Assembly: GCA_963765555.1 (NCBI GenBank)
Contig: CAVXWX010000007.1
Location: forward strand, 88,124 to 152,123
Direction: 5' to 3'
Length of the DNA stretch: 64,000 nucleotides
Origin: JL08 sp963765555
Lineage (GTDB): Bacteria; Pseudomonadota; Alphaproteobacteria; Rhodobacterales; Rhodobacteraceae
Below, piece after piece: positions 18,737 to 27,144 of the stretch (position 1 is its first letter; every line of letters begins with the position of its first letter). The notes under the pieces were generated by a model. That model worked only from the letters and a program-made list of their open reading frames with translations. It did no database searches and had not been told where the DNA came from. The position numbers and the translations under genes are program-made.

Positions 18737-19612
18737 ATGACCCAGATTATTTCTGCCCTGTCCGACATTTCCGACAACTACCAGGCTTTGTTTGTCGATC
18801 TGTGGGGGTGTGTTCATGATGGCGTGAAAGCCCTGCCAGAGGCCGTTGCTGCATTGCAGGACTACCGCGCCAAAGGGGGTGCCGTTGTGCTGGTCACCAA
18901 TTCGCCAAAGCCCCGCGCAGGTGTCGCAACCCAGATGAAATCGTTTGGCGTACCCGATGATGCGTGGGACACCATTGCGACATCCGGCGATTCCGCCCGA
19001 TCTGCCATGTTTCAGGGTGCAGTTGGCAAAAACGTCTATTTCATGGGTGAATGGGACAGGGACGCCGCGTTCTTCGAACCGATCCATCTTTTGGACAATC
19101 CTGTTTATATCAAACGCGTTCCGCTGGATCAGGCCGAAGGGATTGTGTGTTGCGGGCCTTTCGACCCGATGGCCGATCCCGATGTAAACCGGGCCGATTT
19201 TCTGTACGCCAAACAAAAAGGTCTGAAACTTCTGTGCGCCAATCCCGACATCGTCGTGGATCGTGGCGAAGTGCGCGAATGGTGCGCCGGTGCATTGGCG
19301 CAGCTTTACACCGAAATGGGCGGTGAAAGCTTGTATTTCGGCAAGCCGCATCCACCAATTTACGATCTGGCCCGCCGTCGCCTGGCCGAAATCGGGAAAC
19401 TGCCCCCCGATCGCGACATTCTGGGCATCGGCGATGGCATCCTGACAGACATTCGGGGCGCAATGGGGGAGGATATCGATTCTCTTTTCATCACCGGCGG
19501 GCTGGCGGCCATCGAAACCAAAACGTCGCACCAACCAGACCCTGATGCGCTAACTGCTTACCTGGAAACGGAAATGTCCAATCCGACCCATGCCATTGGA
19601 AAGCTACGCTAG
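18737..19612 (+). CDS. HAD-superfamily hydrolase, TIGR01459-like
   Basis: A protein of 291 residues, class IIA HAD fold. Motif I is ALFVDLWGCVHDG (catalytic Asp, with the second Asp replaced by Gly-Cys context typical of this subgroup), motif II VLVTNSPKPR, and motif III/IV YFGKPHPPIYD and GIGDGILTDIRGA. Relatives include NagD and phosphoglycolate phosphatases, but the alphaproteobacterial TIGR01459 group has no assigned substrate. It faces the acyltransferase gene divergently. A short hairpin-like stretch follows the stop codon. Confidence 0.85.
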   Translation: MTQIISALSDISDNYQALFVDLWGCVHDGVKALPEAVAALQDYRAKGGAVVLVTNSPKPRAGVATQMKSFGVPDDAWDTIATSGDSARSAMFQGAVGKNVYFMGEWDRDAAFFEPIHLLDNPVYIKRVPLDQAEGIVCCGPFDPMADPDVNRADFLYAKQKGLKLLCANPDIVVDRGEVREWCAGALAQLYTEMGGESLYFGKPHPPIYDLARRRLAEIGKLPPDRDILGIGDGILTDIRGAMGEDIDSLFITGGLAAIETKTSHQPDPDALTAYLETEMSNPTHAIGKLR

Positions 19613-19641
19613 GCAAAAAAAGCTTGCCTTTCTGCATCTGC

Positions 19642-19692
19642 AAAGTAATAAAGTTACGCAACACGGCCAGAATACGGCCCTATTATTACTTT
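19642..19692. promoter_or_regulatory. Inverted repeat upstream of the MaoC gene
   Basis: AAAGTAATA (19642-19650) and TATTACTTT (19684-19692) form a perfect 9-bp inverted repeat with 33 bases between, ending 19 bases before the ATG. It could be an operator half-site pair or the foot of a leader hairpin. No known regulator motif was recognised. Confidence 0.4.
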
Positions 19693-19711
19693 AAGAACTC
19701 AGGAGGGCGAT

Positions 19712-20155
19712 ATGTTGGACAACATGCCCCGCGGCACGATCTGTATCGAAGACATTGAAATGGGCATGATCCGCTCGTTGCAGAAGGTCGTGACAGATCA
19801 TGATATCGAACTGTTCGCACAGGTGTCGACAGACCGTAATCCGGTGCATCTGGATGATGACTACGCGCAAGATACGATTTTCGAAGGCCGTATTGCACAC
19901 GGAATGCTGACCGCTGGCCTGATTTCTGCTGTGATCGGGGAACAATTGCCGGGCCACGGCACAGTTTATATGGGCCAGACGCTCAAATTCCTGGCGCCGG
20001 TGCGCCCCGGCGACAGGGTGCATGCCGAGGTGGAAGTCATTGATATCGATTTTTCAAAGCGCCGGGTCAAGCTGGATTGCCGCTGTCTGGTCGACGGCAA
20101 AAAGGTTCTGATCGGCGAAGCCACCGTGCTGGCCCCGTCGCGCAAGTTCGACTGA
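19712..20155 (+). CDS. MaoC-like (R)-specific enoyl-CoA hydratase
   Basis: A hot-dog fold enzyme of 147 residues. The hydratase 2 motif is present as STDRNPVHLDDDYA with the catalytic Asp and His, followed by GRIAHGMLTAGLIS. Its closest functional relatives are PhaJ-type hydratases, which turn trans-2-enoyl-CoA into (R)-3-hydroxyacyl-CoA for polyhydroxyalkanoate or lipid metabolism. The start is well defined by CAGGAGGG six bases upstream. No pha genes are adjacent, so a PHA role is only a guess. Confidence 0.88.
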   Translation: MLDNMPRGTICIEDIEMGMIRSLQKVVTDHDIELFAQVSTDRNPVHLDDDYAQDTIFEGRIAHGMLTAGLISAVIGEQLPGHGTVYMGQTLKFLAPVRPGDRVHAEVEVIDIDFSKRRVKLDCRCLVDGKKVLIGEATVLAPSRKFD

Positions 20156-20303
20156 CCCCAGCCCGGTGACCCACACACGCCGCCGCGATAGGGACATGGC
20201 GCGGAACAAGTATTTATAAAAAGATGAAAACGGGGCCATGCGATGGCACGCAGGGGCGCAACTGCGTCTTGCGTCTGCGCAAACAGGCGGCTACCCAAGC
20301 GCC

Positions 20304-21236
20304 ATGAGAATTGTCCGGGATTATCAGTTTGTCGAGCCGCAGGATCGCGGAGCCTGTGCCGCGATCGGGAATTTTGATGGCGTGCATCTAGGCCACCAGT
20401 CGGTCATTGACCTTGCCCGAAACACGGTGCCTGATGCACCGCTGGGGATTGTGACATTCGAACCGCATCCGCGCGCTTTTTTTGCCCCCGACGCTCCGCC
20501 ATTTCGATTGATGGGCAGCGAAGCACGCGCAAGCCGGCTGGAGAAACTGGGCGTTGATCTGCTGTATGAATTGAACTTCAACGCCGGGCTTGCCGGATTA
20601 AGCCCCGAAGAATTCGCCCGCAATGTGATCCGTGATGGTCTGGGATTATGCCATATCATCGTCGGGCCAGATTTCTGTTTTGGCAAAGGCAGGGCGGGAA
20701 ATGCACAGGACTTGGTGCGATTCGGGCAGGATATGGGCTTTGGCGTGACGATATCGCCGCTGATCCAGCAAGGTGCTTCGCGCGTGTCATCCACAGCGAT
20801 CCGTCAGGCGCTAAGCGACGCGCGGCCACGCGATGCAGCCGCCATGCTGGGACATTGGCACCGCATCGAGGGCCCTGTCGTCGGCGGGGAACAACGCGGG
20901 CGCGATCTGGGCTATCCCACGGCCAACATGTCGATAGACGGGCTGCATCCGCCGGCCTATGGCGTTTACGCCGTTCTGGTGGATGTTCTGGATGGACCTC
21001 ACAAGGGCGCGTATAAAGGCGCTGCATCCCTTGGCGTGCGCCCGATGTTCGGGGAAAACCGCGCCAATCTGGAAACGTTTCTGTTCGATTTCTCCGGTGA
21101 TCTTTATGGCGCGCATCTTTCCGTGGCGCTGGTCGATTATTTGCGGGGCGAACAGAAATTTGAATCCCTTGATGCCCTGACGGAGCAGATGGCAAATGAC
21201 TGTGCCCGTGCACGTACCATTCTGGATGCTTTATGA
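20304..21236 (+). CDS. ribF: Bifunctional riboflavin kinase / FAD synthetase
   Basis: A protein of 310 residues that makes FMN and then FAD. The N-terminal adenylyltransferase domain has AIGNFDGVHLGHQ and FEPHPRAFF, then IVGPDFCFGKGRAGN and the SSTAIRQAL motif (HIGH-like nucleotidyltransferase). The C-terminal flavokinase domain has GRDLGYPTANM and GVYAVLV. The ATG at 20304 is selected because the protein then starts MRIVRDYQFV; an in-frame start 66 bases earlier lacks similarity. The stop overlaps the next start by four bases. Confidence 0.95.
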   Translation: MRIVRDYQFVEPQDRGACAAIGNFDGVHLGHQSVIDLARNTVPDAPLGIVTFEPHPRAFFAPDAPPFRLMGSEARASRLEKLGVDLLYELNFNAGLAGLSPEEFARNVIRDGLGLCHIIVGPDFCFGKGRAGNAQDLVRFGQDMGFGVTISPLIQQGASRVSSTAIRQALSDARPRDAAAMLGHWHRIEGPVVGGEQRGRDLGYPTANMSIDGLHPPAYGVYAVLVDVLDGPHKGAYKGAASLGVRPMFGENRANLETFLFDFSGDLYGAHLSVALVDYLRGEQKFESLDALTEQMANDCARARTILDAL

Positions 21237-21703
21237 AAGACCCGATCAAACGTAGCGGGTTGGCAAACCGGTTCTGGGAGTTCAAATCGCTGGACCGGAT
21301 GACACAACCCGAATGGGAGGCGTTGTGTGACGGGTGCGGCAAATGCTGCCTGAACAAACTTGAAGACGAAGACACTGGCGAGGTTGCCCTGACGCGTGTT
21401 GCCTGCCGCTTGTTCGTTGATGAGACGTGCCGATGTGCACAATACGATATCCGCCATCAATTTGTGCCTGAGTGCATTGTCTTGAAACCGGACAATCTGG
21501 ACAAGCACGCCTATTGGATGCCGCAAACCTGTGCCTACAGACTGTTGTGGGAAGGCAAGCCGTTGTTTTACTGGCATCCGCTGATTTCCGGTGACCCGCA
21601 AACCGTTCATGATGCCGGAGTGTCCGCGCAAGACATCACGGTCAGTGAGTTCGATACACCGGAAGACGAATGGGAAGACTACATCATTGAGGAGCCGACC
21701 TGA
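21233..21703 (+). CDS. YcgN-type cysteine cluster protein (UPF0260)
   Basis: A protein of 156 residues with a cysteine cluster, probably zinc or iron-sulfur binding. The pattern is CDGCGKCCLNK near residue 32, then CRLFVDETCRCAQY, ECIVLK and TCAYRLLWEGKPL, which is the YcgN/UPF0260 family. The biochemical role is unknown. Overlapping starts and stops couple it to ribF before it and the aldolase after it, so it belongs to a three-gene operon. Confidence 0.88.
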   Translation: MKDPIKRSGLANRFWEFKSLDRMTQPEWEALCDGCGKCCLNKLEDEDTGEVALTRVACRLFVDETCRCAQYDIRHQFVPECIVLKPDNLDKHAYWMPQTCAYRLLWEGKPLFYWHPLISGDPQTVHDAGVSAQDITVSEFDTPEDEWEDYIIEEPT

Positions 21704-22746
21704 TGTTTTTTGCATCCGACAACGCGGGGCGCGTGCATCCAAAAGTTATGGAGGCGCTTGTTGAAGCCAATGAAGGGTTTGCACAGCCTTATGGTGCCGA
21801 CCCTATTATGCAGGACGTCCGCGCGAAACTGCGCGACATCTTCGAAGCGCCGCAAGCCGCCGTTTATCTGGTGGCCACCGGCACGGCCGCCAATTCCATT
21901 GCGCTGGCCACGATCGGCCAACCCTGGCAAACGGTATTCTGTTCGCCCGTGGCCCATATTCAGGAAGACGAGTGTAACGCGCCGGAGTTCTATTCCGGTG
22001 GCGCCAAGCTGACCCTTGTCGGGGATGGTGACAAAATGACAGCCCCGGCCCTGCACGCGGCCATCGGGCGCGAAGAAACGCGGGGCGTGCACGGTGCACA
22101 ACGCGGGCCGGTTTCGATCACACAGGTGACCGAGCGGGGATCGGTCTATTCACTGGACGAGATCAAGGCGCTGTGCGACGTCGCAAAATCGTTTGATGTG
22201 CCGGTGCATCTGGACGGGGCACGCTTTGCCAACGCGCAGGTTGCACTGGGGTGCAGCGCCGCCGACATGACGTGGAAGGCCGGCGTTGACGTGGTCAGCT
22301 TTGGCGGCACGAAAAATGGCCTGATGGGCGTTGAGGCGGTGATCCTGTTCGATCCTTCAAAGGCGTGGGAATTCGAATTGCGGCGCAAGCGTGGGGCGCA
22401 CCTGTTTTCCAAACATCGCTATCTGTCGGCGCAGATGGCGGCCTATCTGCGTGATGATTTGTGGCTGGACAGCGCCCGCACGGCCAACGCCAATTGCGCC
22501 CGCCTGGCGAACGGTCTGGCCGATGCCGGTGCGCACCTGCTGTATGAACCACAGGCCAATATGATTTTTGCCGATTTTCCGCGTGCAGCCCATCAGCGCC
22601 TGCATGAGGCGGGGGCCGTTTATTATGTCTGGGAAGGGCAGCTTGACGGTGAAGATCCGCAAGAGCTGTTGACCGCAAGACTGGTTTGCGACTGGTCAAT
22701 CACACATGACCAGATCAACCGGTTCGTAGAAATACTGAAAGGCTAG
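21703..22746 (+). CDS. ltaE: Low-specificity L-threonine aldolase
   Basis: A PLP enzyme of fold type I, 347 residues, that cleaves threonine or allo-threonine to glycine and acetaldehyde. The opening FFASDNAGRVHPKVMEAL is typical, followed by GTAANSIAL and the glycine-rich phosphate loop. HLDGARFANAQVAL carries the PLP-binding Asp. The Schiff-base lysine is in SFGGTKNGLMG. It overlaps the previous gene by one base. Family members differ in threonine versus phenylserine preference. Confidence 0.9.
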   Translation: MFFASDNAGRVHPKVMEALVEANEGFAQPYGADPIMQDVRAKLRDIFEAPQAAVYLVATGTAANSIALATIGQPWQTVFCSPVAHIQEDECNAPEFYSGGAKLTLVGDGDKMTAPALHAAIGREETRGVHGAQRGPVSITQVTERGSVYSLDEIKALCDVAKSFDVPVHLDGARFANAQVALGCSAADMTWKAGVDVVSFGGTKNGLMGVEAVILFDPSKAWEFELRRKRGAHLFSKHRYLSAQMAAYLRDDLWLDSARTANANCARLANGLADAGAHLLYEPQANMIFADFPRAAHQRLHEAGAVYYVWEGQLDGEDPQELLTARLVCDWSITHDQINRFVEILKG

Positions 22747-23549
22747 GGCGCGCGCAGGAACAGGTCGCGGACAGCATGGGCAACCGGTTCAGAGTGGGTG
22801 ATCGGAGCCATATGCCCTGCCCCCGGAATAGTAACGCGCGTTGCATCCGGCATTCGCCGGGCCAGCGCCTCACAAATCACATCCATAATCGGATGGGCAG
22901 CAGCCCCTTGCACCAACAGCACGGGCATCATCACGCGTTCAATCACGCCGGGGGCTAGTAACCGGTGAGTATCAAAACTCAGACTGTCATTGGTAGCAGG
23001 GATAAAAGTGATGCGGTCACATAAATAGGACCGTGTCTGGTCGGGCAGATCAAACCAGCGTCGCCCATCCCCCCACGCCCGCACGAAATTGCGCGTGACA
23101 GTCTCTCTTTCGGTATCCAGACCACTGAACAAAGGATCAAATGCCGCGACATAGGCGCCATAAGCATCCGGGTCGACAGCCTGCGCCGCTGCAAAAAAGA
23201 CCGGTTCGATCAACGTCAGGCTTCGCACCCGGTCAGGATAAAGCGTTGCCAGCCGCAAGGCGACCGTCGCGCCAAAGGAATGGCCGATAAGATCCATACT
23301 GTGCGTCAACAAGGCCGCGCCCATTTCAGTGGCAATATCATGCAGGTCTGATTGGCCGTCCCAATCGCACGACCGCCCGTGCATCGGCAGATCATAAGCG
23401 GTGATGGTTGCCGCATCCTGTAATTGTCCGGCCAATCCTGCCCACGCGCCAGAATGGGCCAGCGAACAATGTATGGCTAACACGTCGCGCGGTCCGCCTT
23501 CAAAGACCCGCCAGTAGCCGGAATGTCCCCCCAGATCACCCAGCGGCAT
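22743..23549 (-). CDS. Alpha/beta hydrolase
   Basis: A cytoplasmic protein of 268 residues with no signal peptide. The fold is shown by HCSLAHSGAW, the nucleophile elbow LIGHSFGATVAL with serine, the strand LTLIEPVFF, the acid region PVLLVQGAAAHPIM, and the catalytic histidine in IPGAGHMAPI. The substrate is not predictable. It is the second gene of a pair: its start overlaps the stop of the isomerase gene by one base. It is convergent with the aldolase gene. Confidence 0.85.
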   Translation of the reverse strand: MPLGDLGGHSGYWRVFEGGPRDVLAIHCSLAHSGAWAGLAGQLQDAATITAYDLPMHGRSCDWDGQSDLHDIATEMGAALLTHSMDLIGHSFGATVALRLATLYPDRVRSLTLIEPVFFAAAQAVDPDAYGAYVAAFDPLFSGLDTERETVTRNFVRAWGDGRRWFDLPDQTRSYLCDRITFIPATNDSLSFDTHRLLAPGVIERVMMPVLLVQGAAAHPIMDVICEALARRMPDATRVTIPGAGHMAPITHSEPVAHAVRDLFLRAP

Positions 23550-24148
23550 CAGCCGCGCGCAGCCAAATAGGCATCCAGATCGTCTAACCGGTCTTCGCCC
23601 CAGAACCGCTGGTCGTCATCAGTGATGAAAAACGGCGCACCAAACGCGCCGCGGTTTACGGCCTCTTCCAGATTTGCGGCATAGGTTTCCGCCCCGGCCA
23701 GCAATCCGCTGTCCGCCAGTGACGGATCGAACCCGGCTTCTGACAAACACGCCTTGATCACGTCATCTTGCGCCACGTCTTTTTCTTCGGCCCAGCAGGC
23801 GGCAGTGAGGGACGCAACCAGTTTTGCAAGGTCGCCGCCCCCGGCCGATTGCGCCGCAATGATCGCGTAAGACGACGGTGCCGGATTGGTCGGCCAAAAC
23901 GCAGGTTTTGGATTGATCGGTTTGCCTGCGCGTGCAGCACGGCGTGGTATTTCCTGCAATCTGTATTCCTGACGCGAAATATGCCGGTCTTTGGGCGGGA
24001 TGCCACCCGTGCGTGCGAACAGCCCCATTATATCAAGCGGTTTATACGTGATGGTCGCGCCATGTTTTTCAGCAATCTCGGCCGGTCGCGTACCGGATAG
24101 ATAGGTGAACGGCGAAATCGTTGCGAAAAAGTAATCTATATGGGCCAT
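23549..24148 (-). CDS. 2-hydroxychromene-2-carboxylate isomerase-like (DsbA/kappa GST family)
   Basis: A protein of 199 residues, thioredoxin fold with an inserted helical domain. It opens with DYFFATISPFTYL, in which serine replaces the usual active cysteine, as in the glutathione-dependent isomerases of naphthalene catabolism and kappa-class GSTs. The closing GAFGAPFFITDDDQRFWGEDR fits the same family. The actual substrate is probably not naphthalene-derived here. It is the first gene of a two-gene operon with the hydrolase. Confidence 0.85.
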   Translation of the reverse strand: MAHIDYFFATISPFTYLSGTRPAEIAEKHGATITYKPLDIMGLFARTGGIPPKDRHISRQEYRLQEIPRRAARAGKPINPKPAFWPTNPAPSSYAIIAAQSAGGGDLAKLVASLTAACWAEEKDVAQDDVIKACLSEAGFDPSLADSGLLAGAETYAANLEEAVNRGAFGAPFFITDDDQRFWGEDRLDDLDAYLAARG

Positions 24149-24257
24149 CTTGTCTCTCTTGCTCCCCTAAATCTTGGACGGACCGTAAGGCCGTGCTAAG
24201 CGGTGTCAACATCACGATTCTGTCACATACCTACCGCTGCCACGGGGAATCCATCAA

Positions 24258-25277
24258 ATGCCAGCCATAGTCGAACCCAAGATGATCGCGGGGAACGCCA
24301 ATCTCCCTTTGGCCAAAGCCATCGCCCGCCGAATGAGCATGTATCGCGGTTCAAATGTCGGGTTGGTCGATGCCCGCGTGGAACGGTTCAATGACGGTGA
24401 AATATTTGTCGAAGTGTACGAAAACGTGCGCGGCGAGGACATGTTTATCATTCAACCAACCTCGAACCCTGCCAACGACAACCTGATGGAATTGCTGATT
24501 ATGTCTGATGCGCTGCGCCGGTCTTCGGCGGCGCGCATAACTGCGGTTCTGCCCTATTTCGGCTATGCCCGTCAGGACAGACGCACCAAGGCGCGCACGC
24601 CGATTTCGGCAAAACTGGTCGCAAACATGCTGGTCGAATCTGGTATAGAACGGGTGCTGACGATGGATTTGCACGCAGCGCAGATTCAGGGGTTTTTCGA
24701 TATTCCGGTGGACAACCTGTATGCGTCGCCCATTTTTGCCCTGGATATTCAGACACAGTTTAAAAACCGGATGGAAGATCTTGCCGTTGTGTCCCCCGAT
24801 GTGGGCGGCGTGGCCCGCGCGCGGGAATTGGCAAAGCGGATCAATTCACCGCTTGCCATTGTTGACAAGCGCCGCGAAAAACCCGGCGAAATCGCAGAAA
24901 TGACTGTCATCGGTAACGTCAAAGACAAAGTTTGCCTGATCGTCGACGATATGTGCGACACGGCCGGAACGCTTTGCAAAGCTGCCGAAGTTCTGTTGGA
25001 AAACGGCGCAAAGGAAGTGCATTCATACATCACGCACGGCGTTATGTCCGGCCCGGCAGTAGAGCGCGTGACAAATTCGGTGATGAAATCGCTGGTGATC
25101 ACAGACTCGATCCAGCCCACTGCGGCTGTAAAAAGCGCCCCGAACATTCGCATCGTGCCCACGGCCCCATTGTTTGCACAGGCAATCCTGAATATCTGGA
25201 ACGGAACGTCTGTTTCTTCCCTGTTTGATGCCGAAACGCTTGAACCGATTTACGACGGTATGTACGCACTCGGCTGA
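24258..25277 (+). CDS. prs: Ribose-phosphate pyrophosphokinase
   Basis: It makes PRPP from ribose 5-phosphate and ATP for purine, pyrimidine, histidine and NAD synthesis. It has 339 residues, slightly longer than the usual 310-320 because of short insertions. Motifs are ERFNDGEIFVEVYENVRG, FGYARQDRR, TMDLHAAQIQGFF, SPDVGGVARAREL and the PRPP-binding VDDMCDTAGTLCKAA. It stands alone, divergent from the isomerase pair. It is functionally tied to purE/purK and the his genes in the window. Confidence 0.97.
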   Translation: MPAIVEPKMIAGNANLPLAKAIARRMSMYRGSNVGLVDARVERFNDGEIFVEVYENVRGEDMFIIQPTSNPANDNLMELLIMSDALRRSSAARITAVLPYFGYARQDRRTKARTPISAKLVANMLVESGIERVLTMDLHAAQIQGFFDIPVDNLYASPIFALDIQTQFKNRMEDLAVVSPDVGGVARARELAKRINSPLAIVDKRREKPGEIAEMTVIGNVKDKVCLIVDDMCDTAGTLCKAAEVLLENGAKEVHSYITHGVMSGPAVERVTNSVMKSLVITDSIQPTAAVKSAPNIRIVPTAPLFAQAILNIWNGTSVSSLFDAETLEPIYDGMYALG

Positions 25278-25414
25278 TTAGGCCCGCAAAGAACTGATCC
25301 GGTCCCATGGCGCGCCTTACACTACCTTTTCTAAGGCAAGGAAAAGGCACGAATAACGCTGAACGAACGGGCAGTTCGAATACAATCTAATGGCCCAAGC
25401 CCCTTTTTCGGGCC

Positions 25415-25777
25415 TTAGTACAATTCCCAATCATCAGCGTGTGCCAACTCTCCCATTGCCATCCACGCGGCCCGGATGCGCGCCACGCGGGTGTCCGCCC
25501 AAGTGCGAAACACCAGATCAAACCCGATTTCCGTAACGTTTTCGGCAGAGATATCGGCGCGGATATTTTGTTCGGCATCCACATCCCACAACGAAATGGA
25601 AACATGGACGGCGGGGGGGACACGAAAGGTTTCAGAAAACGCAACAGATTTGCGGCGCTCACGCGGGCCGGTTCCGGTCCACATGGCGCCACCGTTCTCA
25701 AATTCCGAGAACATAGCCGTTTCACCCTGATCTACACCAATCAGATGGTTGCGTAATCGTTTCATTACTTCGATCAA
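25415..25777 (-). CDS. H-type lectin domain protein
   Basis: A protein of 120 residues; the start may be the inner Met giving MKRLRNHLIGVDQG. The region from SVAFSETFRVPPAVHVSISL through NIRADISAENVTEIGFDLVFR and WADTRVARIRAAWMAMGE has the H-type lectin pattern (Helix pomatia agglutinin, discoidin I), a beta-sandwich binding GalNAc-like sugars. Such genes are common in Rhodobacterales. No signal peptide is present. An imperfect hairpin lies downstream at about 25,395-25,415. Confidence 0.75.
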   Translation of the reverse strand: MIEVMKRLRNHLIGVDQGETAMFSEFENGGAMWTGTGPRERRKSVAFSETFRVPPAVHVSISLWDVDAEQNIRADISAENVTEIGFDLVFRTWADTRVARIRAAWMAMGELAHADDWELY

Positions 25778-25879
25778 TCATTGTTCAACCGCATGATTAC
25801 CCACGGAATTGGACAAAATTGGGCCGGAATAATGTTAAGTTACACTGGGATGATCGGGTCAGGACTGCGCCCACATTCG

Positions 25880-26593
25880 CTATACGTATGTGTTTTTCTG
25901 AAGGTAAGGCATCGTCAATGGCTCGAAATACAGGTCGATCTGCCAGAAACACTTGTCTTCCGGGCGCCACAGCGGATCGGACATATCAACCACGCCAAAA
26001 CCCTTGGCGCGCATATAGGCCACCATTTCATCAAACAGCAAAGACGTCGGAGTGAGCTGGTAGCAATATACCTCGATCACGACCAATGAAGCATTGGCCA
26101 ACACGTTTTCAGCACCTTCCAGAATAGGGACCTCATGCCCGTGGGTGTCCAGCTTTAGAAAAAACGGGGCGTCATAAGGTCCGGTCGGTGCTACGAAATC
26201 ATCCAGCCGCACCGCCTTCACTTCAATCGCGGTTTCCAGATTTTCCGGATCAGCGGACCCGCCAAACGGTGCGGATCCATCAAACTGGAGCGTGCCAGAC
26301 GTATCGCTCGCAGCCGCCAGTTCGTATGTTGCTTGTGAATGCGTTTGGCAAAATGCCTCAAGCGCAGGCTGATGGACAGGGTTCGCCTCGACCAACAGGT
26401 ATTTTGCGTCGGGAAAGTAATCCATTGTTGCCAAAGACCACCGCCCGTCAGATGCGCCAACGTCAATCACGGTTTTGACCGTCACGCCCCGTGACGAAAT
26501 CCGTTTTAGTGCAGCCCGGGCGTGTGATCGCTTTTTTTCCGCAGCATAGCGCTTAAGAGAGGGCGGTATCGCCTTTTTCAAAAGGGTTTTCAT
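25880..26593 (-). CDS. FkbM family methyltransferase
   Basis: A protein of 237 residues; the ATG at 26593 is preceded by AGGGA. The SAM-binding core is VIDVGASDGRWSLATMDYFP followed by LLVEANPVHQPALEAF, with FLKLDTHGHEVPILEGAENVL, the FkbM motif region. FkbM methyltransferases act on hydroxyl groups of sugars or small molecules, often in surface polysaccharide synthesis. No acceptor can be inferred. It stands alone, facing the ATP synthase terminator. Confidence 0.88.
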   Translation of the reverse strand: MKTLLKKAIPPSLKRYAAEKKRSHARAALKRISSRGVTVKTVIDVGASDGRWSLATMDYFPDAKYLLVEANPVHQPALEAFCQTHSQATYELAAASDTSGTLQFDGSAPFGGSADPENLETAIEVKAVRLDDFVAPTGPYDAPFFLKLDTHGHEVPILEGAENVLANASLVVIEVYCYQLTPTSLLFDEMVAYMRAKGFGVVDMSDPLWRPEDKCFWQIDLYFEPLTMPYLQKNTYV

Positions 26594-26669
26594 GTCATGA
26601 TCCCTGACTTGTCTGATTGATAAAATCGCATGTTCAACAATGGGATACAACGCCTACCCGCAACAACAA

Positions 26670-26697
26670 AAGGCCCCGCCGCAATTGGCAGGGCCTT
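26670..26697 (-). terminator. Terminator of the ATP synthase operon
   Basis: A hairpin of 11-base arms (26670-26680 and 26687-26697) with one mismatch lies 35 bases after the atpC stop. On the minus strand it is followed by TTTTGTTGTTG. Confidence 0.75.
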
Positions 26698-26731
26698 GAA
26701 TTTGTTACCAGATTGCAAGACCTGTCGGCGC

Positions 26732-27130
26732 TTAAACGCCCACCGCCGTGCGCAAAGCTGCCAGATCCGCCAGCAACTTGTCGGCCGCATCCTTGGCTTC
26801 GCCGGTCAATCCTGCAGCGCTTTCAGTTGCGTCCGCGACCAGCGCATCAATGTCCGCAGCCTTGACCTCGGACACTTCCATCGCTTTTTCCGCCAAAACA
26901 GAAGTGCCTTCGGAAGAAATCTGGGCAAAGCCGCCGGTCACAACATAATCGGTTGTGCCCGAAGGGCTGTTCACGCTCAGAACACCGGGGCGCAGCGTGG
27001 TGATCACGGGGGCATGGTCCGGCATTGCCGTCATGTCCCCGTCCGCGCCGGGGATTTGCACCGATACAACCTGAAGCGACGCAAGGCGGCGCTCTGGTGA
27101 CACCAGATCGAATTGCATTGTGTCTGCCAT
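26732..27130 (-). CDS. atpC: F1 ATP synthase epsilon subunit
   Basis: A protein of 132 residues. The N-terminal beta-barrel starts MQFDLVSPERRLASLQVVSVQIPGADG and includes MPDHAPVITTLRPG and GGFAQISSEGTSVLAEKA, all standard. The C-terminal helical hairpin is Ala-rich. The subunit sits on the rotor stalk with gamma and regulates hydrolysis. Last gene of the operon, 14 bases after atpD. Confidence 0.97.
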   Translation of the reverse strand: MADTMQFDLVSPERRLASLQVVSVQIPGADGDMTAMPDHAPVITTLRPGVLSVNSPSGTTDYVVTGGFAQISSEGTSVLAEKAMEVSEVKAADIDALVADATESAAGLTGEAKDAADKLLADLAALRTAVGV

Positions 27131-27144
27131 CGGTTCAGCTCTCC

